Positions 28,501-37,460 of a stretch of 64,000 nt of DNA are shown here, one piece after another; the first letter of the stretch is position 1; each line of letters begins with the position of its first letter. Source of the DNA: Lineus longissimus (taxonomy: Eukaryota; Nemertea; Pilidiophora; Heteronemertea; Lineidae); assembly GCF_910592395.1 (NCBI RefSeq), contig NC_088308.1:3286001-3350000 (forward strand), written 5' to 3'. Below the pieces are notes generated by a model that had not been told where the DNA came from, made no database searches, and worked only from the letters and a program-made list of their open reading frames with translations. A program made the position numbers and the translations under genes.

Positions 28501-31500
28501 ATGTTTGTTTATTTTCCTGTCTTTACAGAGTGAAGAGTCAGAAGAGAAGCCGATGAATGTAAGCGGGAAGTTAGCGCCGTCTACAGATCTGACGACGTTG
28601 ATGGCAGCTGCCGCGGCGAATGCTATGGCGGAGCATGAGGCGAACGCTCAGAGTATACTGGAGGAACATGTCTCGAGAATATGGGACAATTCTGCACATG
28701 GAACGCCGAGTCGCTCTCCTGGACGACATACGCCCAAATCAAAATCTCCGGAACGTGCTTACAGAAAACTTTTATCACCTGGTTACATGGCGTGTGTTCC
28801 GGCGCCAAGTTATAATAAGACGTATAAAAGGAAAGATAAAGACTACGCTTCTCTGTTATCTTATGACAGTGGTGTTAGTGAGCCGAGTGGTCACACGTTC
28901 GATAACCATGATAACTGTAGTTCACATTGTAAACACATTCACCACCACCATCATCATCATCACATACGAGATTTAAAATCAAAACAACATTTCGAAATCG
29001 AAGCACAACAATGCGGGTTTTCAGCATGTTATGTTGAGGAGCATAGTTTACGGGGTGCACACCCACCGGACTCTTTACCACTGCCGGGCCACCGAGAAGG
29101 TCGCGCCAGAGACTCGGGTAAAAGAAGTAGTAACAATAATAGTAAGAAAATCTCAGCGGACTCTATGAGCAATGTGTATGACAGTGGAGTGAGCATGGCC
29201 TATGACAGATCACCACCGATGGCGGTACCTAACTTGACGAACCCAAGCAATGAGAAGTAAGTTGAAATGTTTTATTTTCCATTATTTTCGTAATGTTAGC
29301 CAGTTCTTTAACTTTTGCATCTGGCAAAGTGGCACATACTTGTGTGATGACAACTACGTGTTTCATTAGGCCAGTGCTGCATGGGTTAATTGCTTTTTCT
29401 TTCAGAGTCCAGACCCCCTAAACTCCTGAATTCGCAAACTCCATCTGCACTAATATTCTACTTCCGATTTTACAAATTATGCACAATGGAATACCAAGTC
29501 AATCAAGCCTTTAATGATTGATTCCATTAAGGATATCAACATCTTTCCACCAACGCCATCTCCTGGTTTCAGAGGAAACCGTTAAATAGCAATTTCATTC
29601 AAGAGTGATAATGGTGTTGCATTGGTTACCGTATCTTGCCATTGTCTGCTGTGGTAATTGTTCCTTGCTGGCGGTGTTGAGGCCAAATCTAATGAATTTA
29701 CTGTTGGGAACATTTGGCATGACTAAGGAGCACAAGTTCTAATTTCTATTTTCCAGCACTGATTGACTGTCAGTTGATGCTGCTTTGATAATATGAATAT
29801 GTTGAAGGATCTGTCAGGTAGCTGTGATAGTGAATAATATAGTTACTGCAGAAAGTTATTTTTGATGGTTTGTTGGTTTTCTGGCTGAAAAATCAATTGC
29901 CTTGGCCTATAACAAGGGAAATCATGCTTAGGGACTAGGATTCCTTGTGAGACTCGGCAAAGATGGCTGTCGAGACATCGCAACGGATAATTGTTCACCC
30001 TAAATATGTCCTGGTGGTTAATTAGGGTACTTACACTCTATTGATCCATCACCAGGATCAAACGATTCCAGACCTTGGGTGGATGCAGATGGTCTCACCG
30101 GGATGCGTCAGAGGGGACTTTGGCAGATTTTCAGGTTGTCCTATCAGGGTGCAGTAACCTTTGAAAGGGTTTTGACGCTAAGTGTTGGTCAATTTGCTGA
30201 TCTTCATTTGGTGGGAGACAGACTTCAGCATGCACTGCGGAAAAGTGCCTAACTTATCATGTTGAATGCAGGTTCCTCCCCCACATCCCAGTTCTCTAGA
30301 GTTGAAGTTGTGGAGCATATTGCAGGTATTGATCACTCTCCCATTGTATCAGTTCAGTCTACATGCCCATGTAGAACAAGACACTCAGATGGTCATTTCG
30401 TTTCGGCTACGATTAGTCATTTCGACATCAAAGTCGGAAGCATCAGTCGAGTTTTCACGATTATAATCAAAGGCTAGTCAACGGAGATATTGCCATATTG
30501 GCAGTCACGGTGGCAGCGAGCTGTCAGGGCCAGTAGACTCACAAAAGAACGAATCTAACGATGAAGAAACAGCGTAACTTGGCGTGCTGTTCTTTTGAAC
30601 TCTTAACTGAATGATGCACGCAACTTTTTCAGTCTCATTTTATTAAATGGTTGGTTGTGTCGTGTTGCATTTCGAAAGAATACTGTGGGTTGTGGTTGAT
30701 GAATTTTATTGTTTGACACCCTGCTGTTTGATTTGTCATGTCATTAGGTTCTTTCATAAAGCGTGTAAAAAGCTTCCTTCTTTATTTGTAATGACAATGC
30801 AAAACTGACAGGGGGAGTAGATTGGGATATCAATACGATAATCAGAATAATCCGGCCTTGTGTGATATTTGAACATTGGTTTCAGATTTGAACCACGCAA
30901 GTTTGTACAAAAAATGGTTGCAGAAATTGACTCTACTAGCAGATTAGATCAGGACTTCGATGCAACAAACTAATTCACACATAGCTTAATAATATCTTGA
31001 TCTTAACCTGAAGCAGCTAAAAAGCAACATCTGTTCTGTATTTGTCAACATTTCTAGTCTTGTTCGTGATACTTGCATCAGCAGTTTCACAAAATGACTC
31101 TGCATGGTCAAATGAAGTGACTTTCTTAAGTGGCAACGAGTTCCTTTGATCTTGTCTGGCGTTTCAAATCCAGTCACTTCCAGTGGACTTGCTCAGAAAA
31201 AGTTTGAGGGTTTTAATGTTTGTGATGGAGTTGGCATCATGTCCTGATGAAATCCACAGCAGTCTTGTGTGAAAACTGCCTCGAGGCCGTGTTTTCTTCA
31301 AAGTGAACTTGCCTGCGACTCTGATCTCTCTACAAGTAATGGCTTGGAAAATTACAAGGATTGGCCGATGGTTGGTCATGTGTGTGAATATCCTCTGGCT
31401 CGTTGATCAGGAGGGCATTTAAATGCCATGTGCACAGTTACTTGGGCGAAAATAGGGATTCTCTTTGGGTGCACTCGAAATGAAATGAAACCCTTGAAAC

Positions 31501-34500
31501 GTACTCTACTAGATATTGAAGCATTCTTAACAATTGAAATTTGAAGTTTTATTAACTGTCTTCATTGACAGACATGAGCAATACCTCATTAATTCAGTAA
31601 CTCTTTGAAGTAGCCCTCTCTATGATCTCAGAGACGCAAGCAACAAAGACCAAGCGAAAAGGCGAAAGTATTAGAATTACAAATCGTAATATTTCCGACT
31701 TGAACAGATACCGTCCCATGGGTACGGTAAATACGGCGGAGAATTCTAATGATTGTCTGATCAAATATCAATCATCCTATAACATGAAAGGATAACCAAA
31801 TTAACAGGGTGCGACATTTGGTGAATGAGCGCTCAACTTGCAATATGATCGCAAAATGATATACTCGCGGAAAAATGGCCGTAATGGGCTTGACTCGTTC
31901 ACCCACTAATCAAGCGAGAACAAATTATGGGTTTTAATTTAGCTGTGTTTTCTGATTTGTGATGACACTGCGCTTTCTTCATGAGTAGTCCAGTTCGGCG
32001 ATGATTAGGGTGTAGGATTGAACAAATAGCCGTGGGCTTAAAATACCTGGGGGACCATCTCTCTGATATAAACACGGCGCCTCTTGTTATTCATATCATA
32101 GTTCTTTTTTTCTTTTGAAAAGAAAACTGGTTATTAGCAGTTAATTGGTCAGGGATTCTTTCAGTTGTTTGTAGGCAATATGTTTGGGGGGGGGGGTGGA
32201 GGGGCAGTCCTGTGTTAATCTGCTGAAAAAGCAATTTCACGAGATTTATAGCAAAAGTCTGAAGTTACTTGTCATGTGGTATTCTATCGTTTTCATATGC
32301 CAGTTATACAGGAGTGTTTCTGAACACCATATTGCCTCTTAAACGTAGACCACCTTGAGATTAAGTGGCATGGATGGCGCTTCTCAACTTTTTCTTGGCA
32401 TCAGTACCACAGAAAGTCTTTGGAAGAGATTGTTGAAAATGAAGTGCTCAGATCCCACAAAGTCTAGTCGTCTGAGAGTCTCGACATAAACCAGCTTGTC
32501 GGAGAGCTGAGCAATCCCTTTTTACAAGCCTCGGCGCACAATATCAAGAGGGATAGAAAAACAATCATAAAGGGAGATAGGCCGATTAAAAAGTTGGCAC
32601 AGCCATGCGTACTGCTTGCCAGTCTCCGCTAATTGCATAAAGTGCTACAAAGCATTCTCATCTCGCATGCATAAATAAGTGGATGACGTTAGCTTTTGTC
32701 TTTAAAGGCTTTCTTGTCGGCTGAATATATTTTGACAAGAGATTTGCCCTTAGAAGAGTGCTAGCAAGAAATGCCCTGCCACTTTGATCACCGCGCTGGA
32801 AAATACAATTCTCGTAGATCAAACTGCCGCTATTTTCGTACCTGGTACGACAAGAGAGAGAGAGCATTTCATCGCAATCGTTCTATGACCGAGTGGTTTG
32901 AAAACAAAGAACTTTGCTTGTTGTGTATTAATAGACCGCCCATTCATCTCAGCGAAATGCAATGTGTTCATATTAATTGATCTAGATTGTCAGGATTTAG
33001 CGCATAATGAACGGGGTACGATCTTGTCATGATTTGGCAAGGCTGCGTGACAAAGTCCTTCGGACTATCGAACGAGTCAATGATGTTCCTATTGCCATGA
33101 CCGAATCAGTGTGGCTTCGATAACAACCGCATGCGGACGTAAGCGTTAGTTTGGACACCAGGTGTTATTGAAATATTGCCCATACATAATTTAGTCGATG
33201 GCAAATTGTGATTCGTGAGACTTGAAAGTAACAAGTTAGTTTTTGTGATAAGGCTTTGATCAAAAATTCATAAAGGAATGAGCTGATGTGAGGTCTTTGT
33301 TGAGCGAGGTTGGTGGGCTATCATCAAACAAACGAAAGGAACATCCAAAGGGGATATAGCCAGGGTTTCAAATAAGGAAGTCTCTGGTTTAACCTGTCTG
33401 CAGGCACTTTGTTAATTAAAGGCAAGCTTATATTAACTGATTGGAACACAGGGCTGGAACTACTATCACAAGTATTTTTAGAAAGTCACCTCTTTGAGTT
33501 GGGAGATTGAAAAATATGCCTAATGATGTTGCGGTGATTCATAAAACTTTTATCTTTGCCGAGGAATTTAATTAAAAGTCCCGACAAAAGTGAAATAGTT
33601 TGCAGAATCGTTTGATCGATTTCTTTACGAAGCTTTTGATAAAAAATGAGACCGCCATGCGTTCTTCCAACCGTCTTTGGGAGCAGTGTTGAGACTCGGT
33701 GCTAGCCACTTCAAAAGAAATTTACCACTCCTCTTTCGCTTTGTTTTTAAATCATTTTGCAATAAATTTGAATGAGTTTTCTTTTTATCTCCTTCATTCA
33801 ATTATTATGTGCGAGAATTAGCTGGTAATCCACAAATGAAATCATCACTGAGAAAGTCTGATTATCAATGTGGGGAATCTTTGACAGTAGGGGTTCTGAT
33901 TACATTAGAATCTGAAGATCAATAGTTGTTGAGTGGGAACTGAGCTTATTTGTGATCACTTTTCTCAAGAATTATAAAAGACAAGGGAATTTATTGTGGA
34001 AGCCCATTTCCTTGTCTCAAATCACCAATATGTTGGGCTTACTTCATTTCATAGAAGGCCAAGGTCTTTTCATGCCACAATGTGCAGCTCTTGGTAATTT
34101 GTTTAGATTCACCTCTGATTTTCTTGGGGTTGTTTGTTTTCAGAATCTTAAAACAAATCTTTTCAGAGTTTTCAACAGGATGTTGAAATTTAACTTATGT
34201 ATACTCGAGCCAAATATCTTTGCTCATGCTTCGTTCTCAATCGATCGTTTCAGGGTATTAAACTGGATGTTGGAGAATGAAAAGCTCAAGGAGTACTCCA
34301 CGCACACCGACTCCGACCGCAGTTCCTCACACAAACGCTCACACAAGTCCTCGACTGCTTCACCATCACAGCATAGGCAAGGGTGAGTTCAATTGCTAGC
34401 AACCTTTGGCAGGCCACTTCTCAAGCTGTTGTTTCATCAGTTGGTCAGGATCAAAGGCAGACATCCTGAGATCGAGTTGTGCTGAGGCATTGTAAGTGTG

Positions 34501-37027
34501 ATCTTGCTGGTAACCTTTGGCAAGCCACTTGATCTATCTGTTCTCCATGATGTGATTTTCCCTTTCAGAAACTCCAAGAAAGCTGGAGTTGCTTACCACA
34601 CGAGTCGATCAGGATCACAAGAGCGCAGTGGTTTGGGGTCGTGGATCGGACCAGATGTGGCGCCTGTCCATCACAAGAAACCTACGCAGCCTTTCGTTCA
34701 AGATCCAAACATGCCCTTGCTGACCCCTCCAAACCCTACCACACAGCTGGAAGAGGCCAAGAGGAGGTTGGAAAAAGAGGCAAAGATGCCAAAATCAAGG
34801 TAGGACTTCGAGGTCTCTTTCCTCTCTGCGTAGTGTTTCAGTTCGAGATAAACTTGCCGCACTAACTGATTGATTTGTTCAGCTTCAGTTGTTACTTCGT
34901 GTTCATCCTCACTCATCTTCATAAAGTTGCCTTATACGATGGAATGTTACTCTTGCAGATCTTTCACCGGTGCTGTATCCAAGGATAAGCGACCACCACA
35001 AACTCTTGGACATCCAGCGCCACTTAGACAGTCCACGTGTAGACAAGGGCTAGAGATTGACCAGCCGCCGTCAGAAGGAAGCAGTCAGCCACCGTCAAGG
35101 CAAGAGTAAGTCCAATATTAACTCTCTTTCTTTTTGTGCCATTACTAGAAATATGTGGTCTGATCATAAACAACATTTCTTGCGATCCTGCTGCGTCATT
35201 GTGTTTCCTAATTAATCCACACACTTTGCACACCCTGTGCATCTCTTCATGTACTAATGCACACATCAAACCGAACATACTGCCACGAGAATAATTGAAA
35301 ACTGTAAGAAAAGGATAGTGTTTCTTAGAATTGTTTGATCTCAGCCCCCCTAGGAAGCACAACGCTTATTGATTAGCGGAGCTGTGATGTGTCAGAAGAC
35401 TAATGTAACATTGCCATTGGACAGAGTAGTAAATGTGCAGTGGGCGCTTTTGATGGCGGTTTTATGCTTTGTAAGAGTTCTTGAAATCTTTTAATCCTGT
35501 GTTTTTACGCGGAGAAGATTTTTCAAAATCTTTGGTATCATTAAATTGGAGGCTTGCAGGCTCTTTTGTATGGATTTATTTCTAAAGCAAAATATTCATG
35601 TAGTCATGTTACTCATTGGTTGAGATTGTTCCTGATTTCAGAGAGATACATGTATATGATATTTGCATGCAAATTGAATTGCAAAGTTTTACTGCAATGA
35701 AATATTGATGATTGCCTTGTTTCTCTTCAGGAAATCACAGAGTAGGTCATCGTCTGCTAGTGCCCCAACAACGCCTGGCTCACAGGGCGAGAAGACCGTT
35801 GTCGGCTACTACCTGTGTGGTGACCCGATCCCGTACAGGAGCGTCATCGAGGGCAAGAATATCACACTAAAACAGTTCAAGCAGCTCATTACTAAGAAGG
35901 GCAACTACAAGTAAGTAACAACACTCTTTTGGGTGTCACTGAAATTTCAGGCACGGTGCCATAAAGGCCTAGTGTGACTGATTTCAGCGCATGAGAAAAA
36001 ATTATGCAAGCACAGATTATTACTCCATGTCTTGGCCGTCTCCTCCAAAAGGTCATCCCTTTTCCCCCAACACACTGTTGCAGTTTTCCAATCTTGGCAA
36101 TCGAATTGAATATGCGATGAATGCTTATCATGGCATTTCGACCTTAACTCGAGGCAAGAGTTTTGTCCGATCTGGCCACATCTTTGATATAAGTTCTCCA
36201 GCCACTCATCAAAGTAGTTGCCTCCCTGGTTATATCTTTTAGCTAGTCGTAGAAGTACACAAATCAAATTAAGGTTCTTTTGTTCTCGTGCCACTTAATT
36301 ACTCCTGGATGATTAGGAAAACAGAGCCTTTTTGAAGTGGCTTTATCGAATGGGGTAAAGCCGTATTGTCAGTCTTTAGAAGCCTACCCCCGCAGGCCCA
36401 TCACAGGCACAGTTGTAATAACGTTGTGGCTGGCTAAACACAAACTTGTGATCTTTCTCGTTTCTCTAATGAATGAGGCCCAGGGGGAATTTGGTCGCTG
36501 AGGATACAAAGTTATCGTCTGGGTTTCGCAGGTGCCTCTGATAGAAGTTTTCATGGCAATGTAATTGTTTTTGATGGCTGTTCCAATAGTCGGTCATGTC
36601 CGTGAGGTACAGAGTTTACTTTGAAGTGGATGAATAGTTGAGGGCTTTGTGATTTGGTAATTTGGTATTCGGATAATTTGAGGTGGTTTTGCTTTTGAGT
36701 GGCCTTGTGTAGGAACTGGTTCGCCATGTTTATTTGGAAAGGAGAATGTCATTGTTTACTTTCAGTGCAGGCTCGGGAATAAATTTCTGCACTCAATTGG
36801 TCATATGTTAGGTCGTGGCTTAGTTGAACAGAAAGAAGTGTCTAGTAGCAATAAACGTTCATCTGGCAAACTTCTACATGGTCTCATGTTCTTATTCTAG
36901 ATACTTCTTCAAGCGAGCCAGTGATGAGTTTGAGACCGGAGTCGTCCACGAAGAAATCACCGATGAGAATTCTGTGCTGCCACTCTGGGAAGGAAAGATC
37001 GTAGGCAAGATTGAGAAGATTGAATAA
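452..37027 (+). CDS. AXIN: Axin, 3' portion of the gene (8 exons; partial at the 5' side)
   Basis: Axin is the cytoplasmic scaffold of the beta-catenin destruction complex and a negative regulator of Wnt signalling. Exons: 452-566, 1460-1597, 28529-29256, 34254-34382, 34569-34799, 34959-35105, 35731-35910 and 36901-37027. All have GT-AG borders and reading phases that join without a break, giving about 597 residues up to the TAA at 37025. Domain order matches the family: a DGIPPS/RRAM segment and amphipathic helix of the GSK3-binding region, the beta-catenin-binding motif ILEEHVSRIW, a KHIHHH histidine tract, the WMLENEKL and FVQDPNMPLLTPP blocks, and the C-terminal DIX domain. The N-terminal tankyrase-binding and RGS parts are outside the window. 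Two introns are very large (26.9 kb and 5.0 kb), and the first contains a complete retrotransposon in the same orientation. A single invertebrate copy would be pro-orthologous to vertebrate AXIN1 and AXIN2. Confidence 0.95.
1598..6285. other. Axin intron, part 5' of the retrotransposon
   Basis: About 4.7 kb of AT-rich intron. Short open frames occur (for example 142 codons at 5185-5613), but none has recognisable domains, good splice context or codon bias, and I regard them as chance. CTTTGA/TCAAAG hexamers are moderately frequent from about 2.9 kb onward; I counted about ten. Confidence 0.7.
6286..6467 (+). repeat. Left terminus and left inverted terminal repeat of the DIRS element
   Basis: Positions 6286-6303 are the left-specific extension. 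Positions 6304-6467 are the 164 bp inverted terminal repeat, reading CTACCCAGGTCAGACTTTTG at its outer edge and ending GCCAGTACTTTTT. Its reverse complement is found without a mismatch at 12855-13018. Base 6286 is the first position that can be joined to the right end according to the internal complementary region. Confidence 0.92.
6468..6749 (+). promoter_or_regulatory. 5' leader of the DIRS element
   Basis: About 280 bp lie between the left inverted repeat and the first ATG of the gag-like ORF. No TATA box is obvious. In DIRS elements the left repeat and this leader carry the internal promoter; here that is inference from position. Confidence 0.4.
6750..9257 (+). CDS. DIRS ORF1, gag-like protein (835 aa)
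   Basis: Putative structural (Gag-like) protein of the retrotransposon. The start is the ATG at 6750; the frame is open a little further 5' but has only GTG there, which is not a normal eukaryotic start. The first 500 codons are rich in Pro, Ser, Arg and Gly and likely disordered. The central part (about 8500-8900) is more ordered and alpha-helical looking, with segments such as ALAKETQSVLSYADL and MSLQQSLQHASDLAAKQAAN. The C-terminus is strongly basic and Gly/Arg-rich (GRGGRRR at the end), a plausible nucleic-acid-binding tail; I see no CCHC zinc knuckle. The 3' end overlaps the RT frame by about 325 nt. GC content is far above the host intron. Confidence 0.82.
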   Translation: MLALPLLLASFLSLLGFPALLLGLLPFWVFRCPGAGVSGIISPRPGSSPARQSAPSDSATAVSSAAGTLPSASPAPRPSKKQKPTRRGPRKSGAASSKSPSAVSSQRGRGPRSSGAVSAPDSGARAGHPPFGGVPPGFSPRLSAGDPLIGAPPREIGSSPLSQGVEVSGTLDALRPDPLGVEHTPLEADLLIQELLRLPAVESLVTSKPPPGRVSSALPRRDPPAAALGRPPSSSGLDVPPAVSSVVTVSSDHTVTSDRSEATGRIPSGYEAWQAAHPNFRPLLRTSTASPWVTAGSGVTPPVLPPPLVSHGGDLPPWGRGATMGHYVRSRDPRVCPDVGRVRPTISPVRPRPSLSGSAGLSSTPFVVSSPPPSLPAPGMSRQDPRPIAPGLTAQQRQVLQSLAAHLETKNLSDRAPQQQAGRPVAFELPQVPMEVDYQFDESQSSIGQAPQADCPSGTEDPTIVAGMRDLRALVRQFVPTEHCPLPPVNPALGRAPFDLFGDADEPDLAAVPDRALDELPPSPALIRASHWLDSTLRDTAPSCGGHQRSLVSTLPSTGPGAWTKAGKRFTATSPHSPSYRPEYYRVSPSGTDPVSLIPLRDDVQLAGLVVPKVLTSAPMRDAKNDEALAKETQSVLSYADLTLCALSRSLAADATDEQRILAMSLQQSLQHASDLAAKQAANAVLKRRDLLIEGLSVVRAQFLRGALRTAPLGGPFLFHDSLPDTLGAQRESDKSREGDPPPPRQAPRPRSSSWSAGRGRQPEFRRPRGASASRGPSASQGSSGSFRPRGQTEAAAPARPSNKRHRSSGQGGGGGQPKRPFRPQQRKGRGGRRR
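8932..11373 (+). CDS. DIRS ORF2: reverse transcriptase, RNase H and Dam-like methyltransferase
   Basis: Polyprotein that copies the element's RNA. The frame opens after a stop at 8929 and closes with TAA at 11371. RT: the GRLRHFAAFW block near 9320, SMDLQDAYFHIPVHPDF with the first catalytic Asp at about 9718, LPFGLASAPL, and the active-site YLDD at 9910-9921. RNase H: LFTDAS (Asp at 10414), LEMQAV, LFSDNSTVVAYI and HIPGKRNILADALSRAD. From about 10837 follows VDLFATRLNKR...SLSASWDGLNAYAFPP, which fits the phage-lambda-like Dam methylase segment typical of DIRS1 relatives. All catalytic residues are present. No ATG lies near the 5' end of the frame, and the first (about 9379) falls after the conserved GRL block, so expression probably needs frameshifting or re-initiation after ORF1. 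Confidence 0.92.
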   Translation, partial: GLSASRIRVVRGTLLPPDRPPARVPLHGPRAGDVSRSLDAPGVRRPLVGPRPRRAPPGLFVPEGRQKLRLQPAPPISATAPQVRAEVAGSPSAPSGHNSGRVAGAGVGDLSPSPRALIGDTPSVSVVGGRLRHFAAFWVGWCQKGSPVPDMLRHGVRLDFAHPPPTTSTPHPVLPPVDPARAEALRSEVNSLLQKEAVTVVEDHSSPGFYSHIFLVPKKSGKWRLVIDLSSLNRFLRVPSFRMETTRSVATAVQPDDWAVSMDLQDAYFHIPVHPDFQHFLRFYFEGKIYQFQALPFGLASAPLIFTTVVRAFAAPFHALGFKLHCYLDDWLLRCQSRPRLLKQTRFLLKTATQAGWITNLEKSELDPSQDFVFVGVRFRTREGLMSPPQDRVTKIRSLIRAFRRRDSATARQFLSLLGLLNSAADQVPLGRLYMRPLQLLLLSSWRPFSDPLDRAVALPSMLLEDVWRFWGTGTELLRGVQLRPLPPQMSLFTDASLFGWGAHLNEGDLTTKGTWSGEESRLSINILEMQAVILAVKAFSSRLRGHRVSLFSDNSTVVAYIRRQGGTRSDTLCRLTWDLLQFCRRLDIQLFPRHIPGKRNILADALSRADRLVQTEWTLHQEIVSRLAGMWDAPIVDLFATRLNKRFTLYYSPLPDDEALGVDSLSASWDGLNAYAFPPTPLLLPVLNKVASSRVRLCLIAPCWPNQAWFPVLLELLTDHPRRLPEWDRLLYHPIGRVYHQDPSFYRLHAWRLSGISSEREAFRRTLSEKSLSLRDSLPLHHTTVSGSSFETGAESTEFLRSLPLFPTSSIS
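11160..12248 (+). CDS. DIRS ORF3: tyrosine recombinase
   Basis: DNA breaking-rejoining enzyme that integrates the circular cDNA in place of an integrase. Conserved coding begins around ASRLETIGHFLRERGFSED, which overlaps the end of the RT frame by about 210 nt, and ends at TAG 12246. An N-terminal SAM-like core-binding region runs through TLTSYDSKWLVFRDWCGEHG. The catalytic domain has Arg I in ATAQRRSELHAL (about 11660), the HEIR box at 12063-12074 and the nucleophile Tyr in HSTFSQHYMRD (TAT at 12171). The R-H-R-H-Y set looks intact. The same frame is open far upstream (an ATG at 9351), but that part lies wholly inside the RT gene and reads as Pro/Ser/Arg-rich low complexity, so I treat it as a shadow. 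The true start or frameshift site is not visible. Confidence 0.9.
   Translation, partial: PFFLQASRLETIGHFLRERGFSEDVIRKVAQPQRQSTLTSYDSKWLVFRDWCGEHGVSPIAPTLPNFLDFLNFLFTVRKFSVQGVKGYRSAIAVTLRLTGSWQPAWDDALSSLLRNMSLERPRSLHCVPKWDLSVVLRALMRFPFEPLHLADRKHLTFKTVFLVALATAQRRSELHALAFDKLAFNERGAVLEFVPGFIAKNQAPSTSRRPVLIPSLSRVVSRDLPDRTLCPVRALRFYVDKTKDPAVRLSRKRLFLSYREGFTREIAPATVARWLVATIRQAYSMTLQSPELRRLGSVTAHEIRAISTSWAEYRGVALNEVLEAATWSSHSTFSQHYMRDCSVMTDGMLSLGPIVAAQHVV
12249..12707 (+). other. 3' noncoding region of the DIRS element
   Basis: About 460 bp lie between the recombinase stop and the internal complementary region. It is pyrimidine-rich and has no long open frame with recognisable content. It may hold transcription-end signals; no AATAAA is seen here. 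Confidence 0.5.
12708..12804 (+). repeat. Internal complementary region (ICR) of the DIRS element
   Basis: The first half (about 12708-12755) is the reverse complement of the left end of the element, including the left-specific stretch GTATGAACGACATAA. The second half (about 12752-12804) is the reverse complement of the right end, including AAATGTGATTTTATTAG. The two halves meet at AAAATTCCC, which is a copy of the circle junction of the two ends. In DIRS1 the ICR templates completion of the ends and closure of a circular intermediate. Confidence 0.9.
12855..13061 (+). repeat. Right inverted terminal repeat and right terminus of the DIRS element
   Basis: Positions 12855-13018 are the exact reverse complement of 6304-6467. 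Positions 13019-13061 are the right-specific extension ending GGGAATTT. The copy in the ICR ends at the same place, which fixes the boundary at about 13061. Host intron resumes with CAGAGCAAAGG. Confidence 0.92.
13062..28528. promoter_or_regulatory. Axin intron, TCF/LEF-core-rich segment (candidate Wnt-responsive enhancer region)
   Basis: This 15.5 kb of noncoding intron has no recognisable exon or RNA gene. By hand I count about 75 copies of CTTTGA or its complement TCAAAG, and about 28 of the stricter CTTTGAT/ATCAAAG. At this base composition roughly 10 and 3 would be expected. The sites lie in unrelated flanks, so they do not come from one repeat. CTTTGA(A/T) is the core recognised by TCF/LEF HMG-box proteins, and vertebrate Axin2 is a direct beta-catenin/TCF target with intronic sites. 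The segment ends with the polypyrimidine acceptor CTTTACAG at 28521-28528. Enhancer function is inferred from motif density only. Confidence 0.5.
28529..29256 (+). other. AXIN: Axin exon encoding the beta-catenin-binding motif and histidine tract
   Basis: A 728 nt exon. Its start (SEESEEKP) continues the acidic stretch after the GSK3-binding helix. ILEEHVSRIW, followed by GRHTPKSKSPER, matches the beta-catenin-binding helix and adjoining phosphorylated Ser/Thr-Pro segment of Axins. YDSGVS occurs twice (near 28862 and 29182) and resembles a phosphodegron-like DSG motif. KHIHHHHHHHH at about 28933-28965 extends the shorter His cluster known in vertebrate Axin. The donor is GAA|GTAAGT in phase 2. 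Confidence 0.92.
29257..34253. other. Axin intron (5.0 kb)
   Basis: AT-rich, with no coding similarity recognised. It holds an 11-base G run at 32186-32196 and about eleven CTTTGA/TCAAAG hexamers, above chance but sparser than in the larger intron. It ends at the acceptor CGTTTCAG. Confidence 0.7.
35731..37027 (+). other. AXIN: Axin exons encoding the DIX domain
   Basis: Exon 35731-35910 encodes VVGYYLCGDPIPYRSVIEG and ITLKQFKQLITKKGNYK. After a 990 bp intron, exon 36901-37027 encodes YFFKRASDEFETGVVHEEI and ends LWEGKIVGKIEKIE before TAA. The DIX domain forms head-to-tail filaments with itself and with Dishevelled. Its length and both halves are complete. Confidence 0.95.
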
Positions 37028-37454
37028 ATGGTGCCCTTGCTGATCGATGTGACCTTGACCTCAAGTCTACTGTGATCTGTACATTATTACCTCATTATAA
37101 GGTCGAATCTTGGACAATCGTTCGAAGTTGAAAAGAATGCATCAAAATTTGGACGGATCTGTCCTGGAGACGCAGAATAGTGTTGATGGATGTTAGCCAC
37201 TGTGAATGGCAGCATGACAGACTGTGTGCTTTCGCTCGCCTCCTATTAGTGCCGTCACTAAACAGGAGGCGAAAAGACTTTCTGCCGACGGATGCGTTCG
37301 TTGGTAAGACTTTTGTAAATCAGGGAGTTTATCAAAATGACGTATTGTGTAGCTCAACCATTGCATTACTGGTGCAGTTAGCGTAGCCCTTGCCCCCTGA
37401 CCTTTGTTTCGAGTCTGTATGATACCATTCCATACAATGGCCATGACGGATGTA

Positions 37455-37460
37455 AATAAA
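37455..37460 (+). terminator. Candidate Axin polyadenylation signal
   Basis: AATAAA lies in the context TGTAAATAAAGCG, 428 nt after the Axin stop codon, with a GT-rich stretch downstream. Later AATAAA motifs could also be used. Confidence 0.5.
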
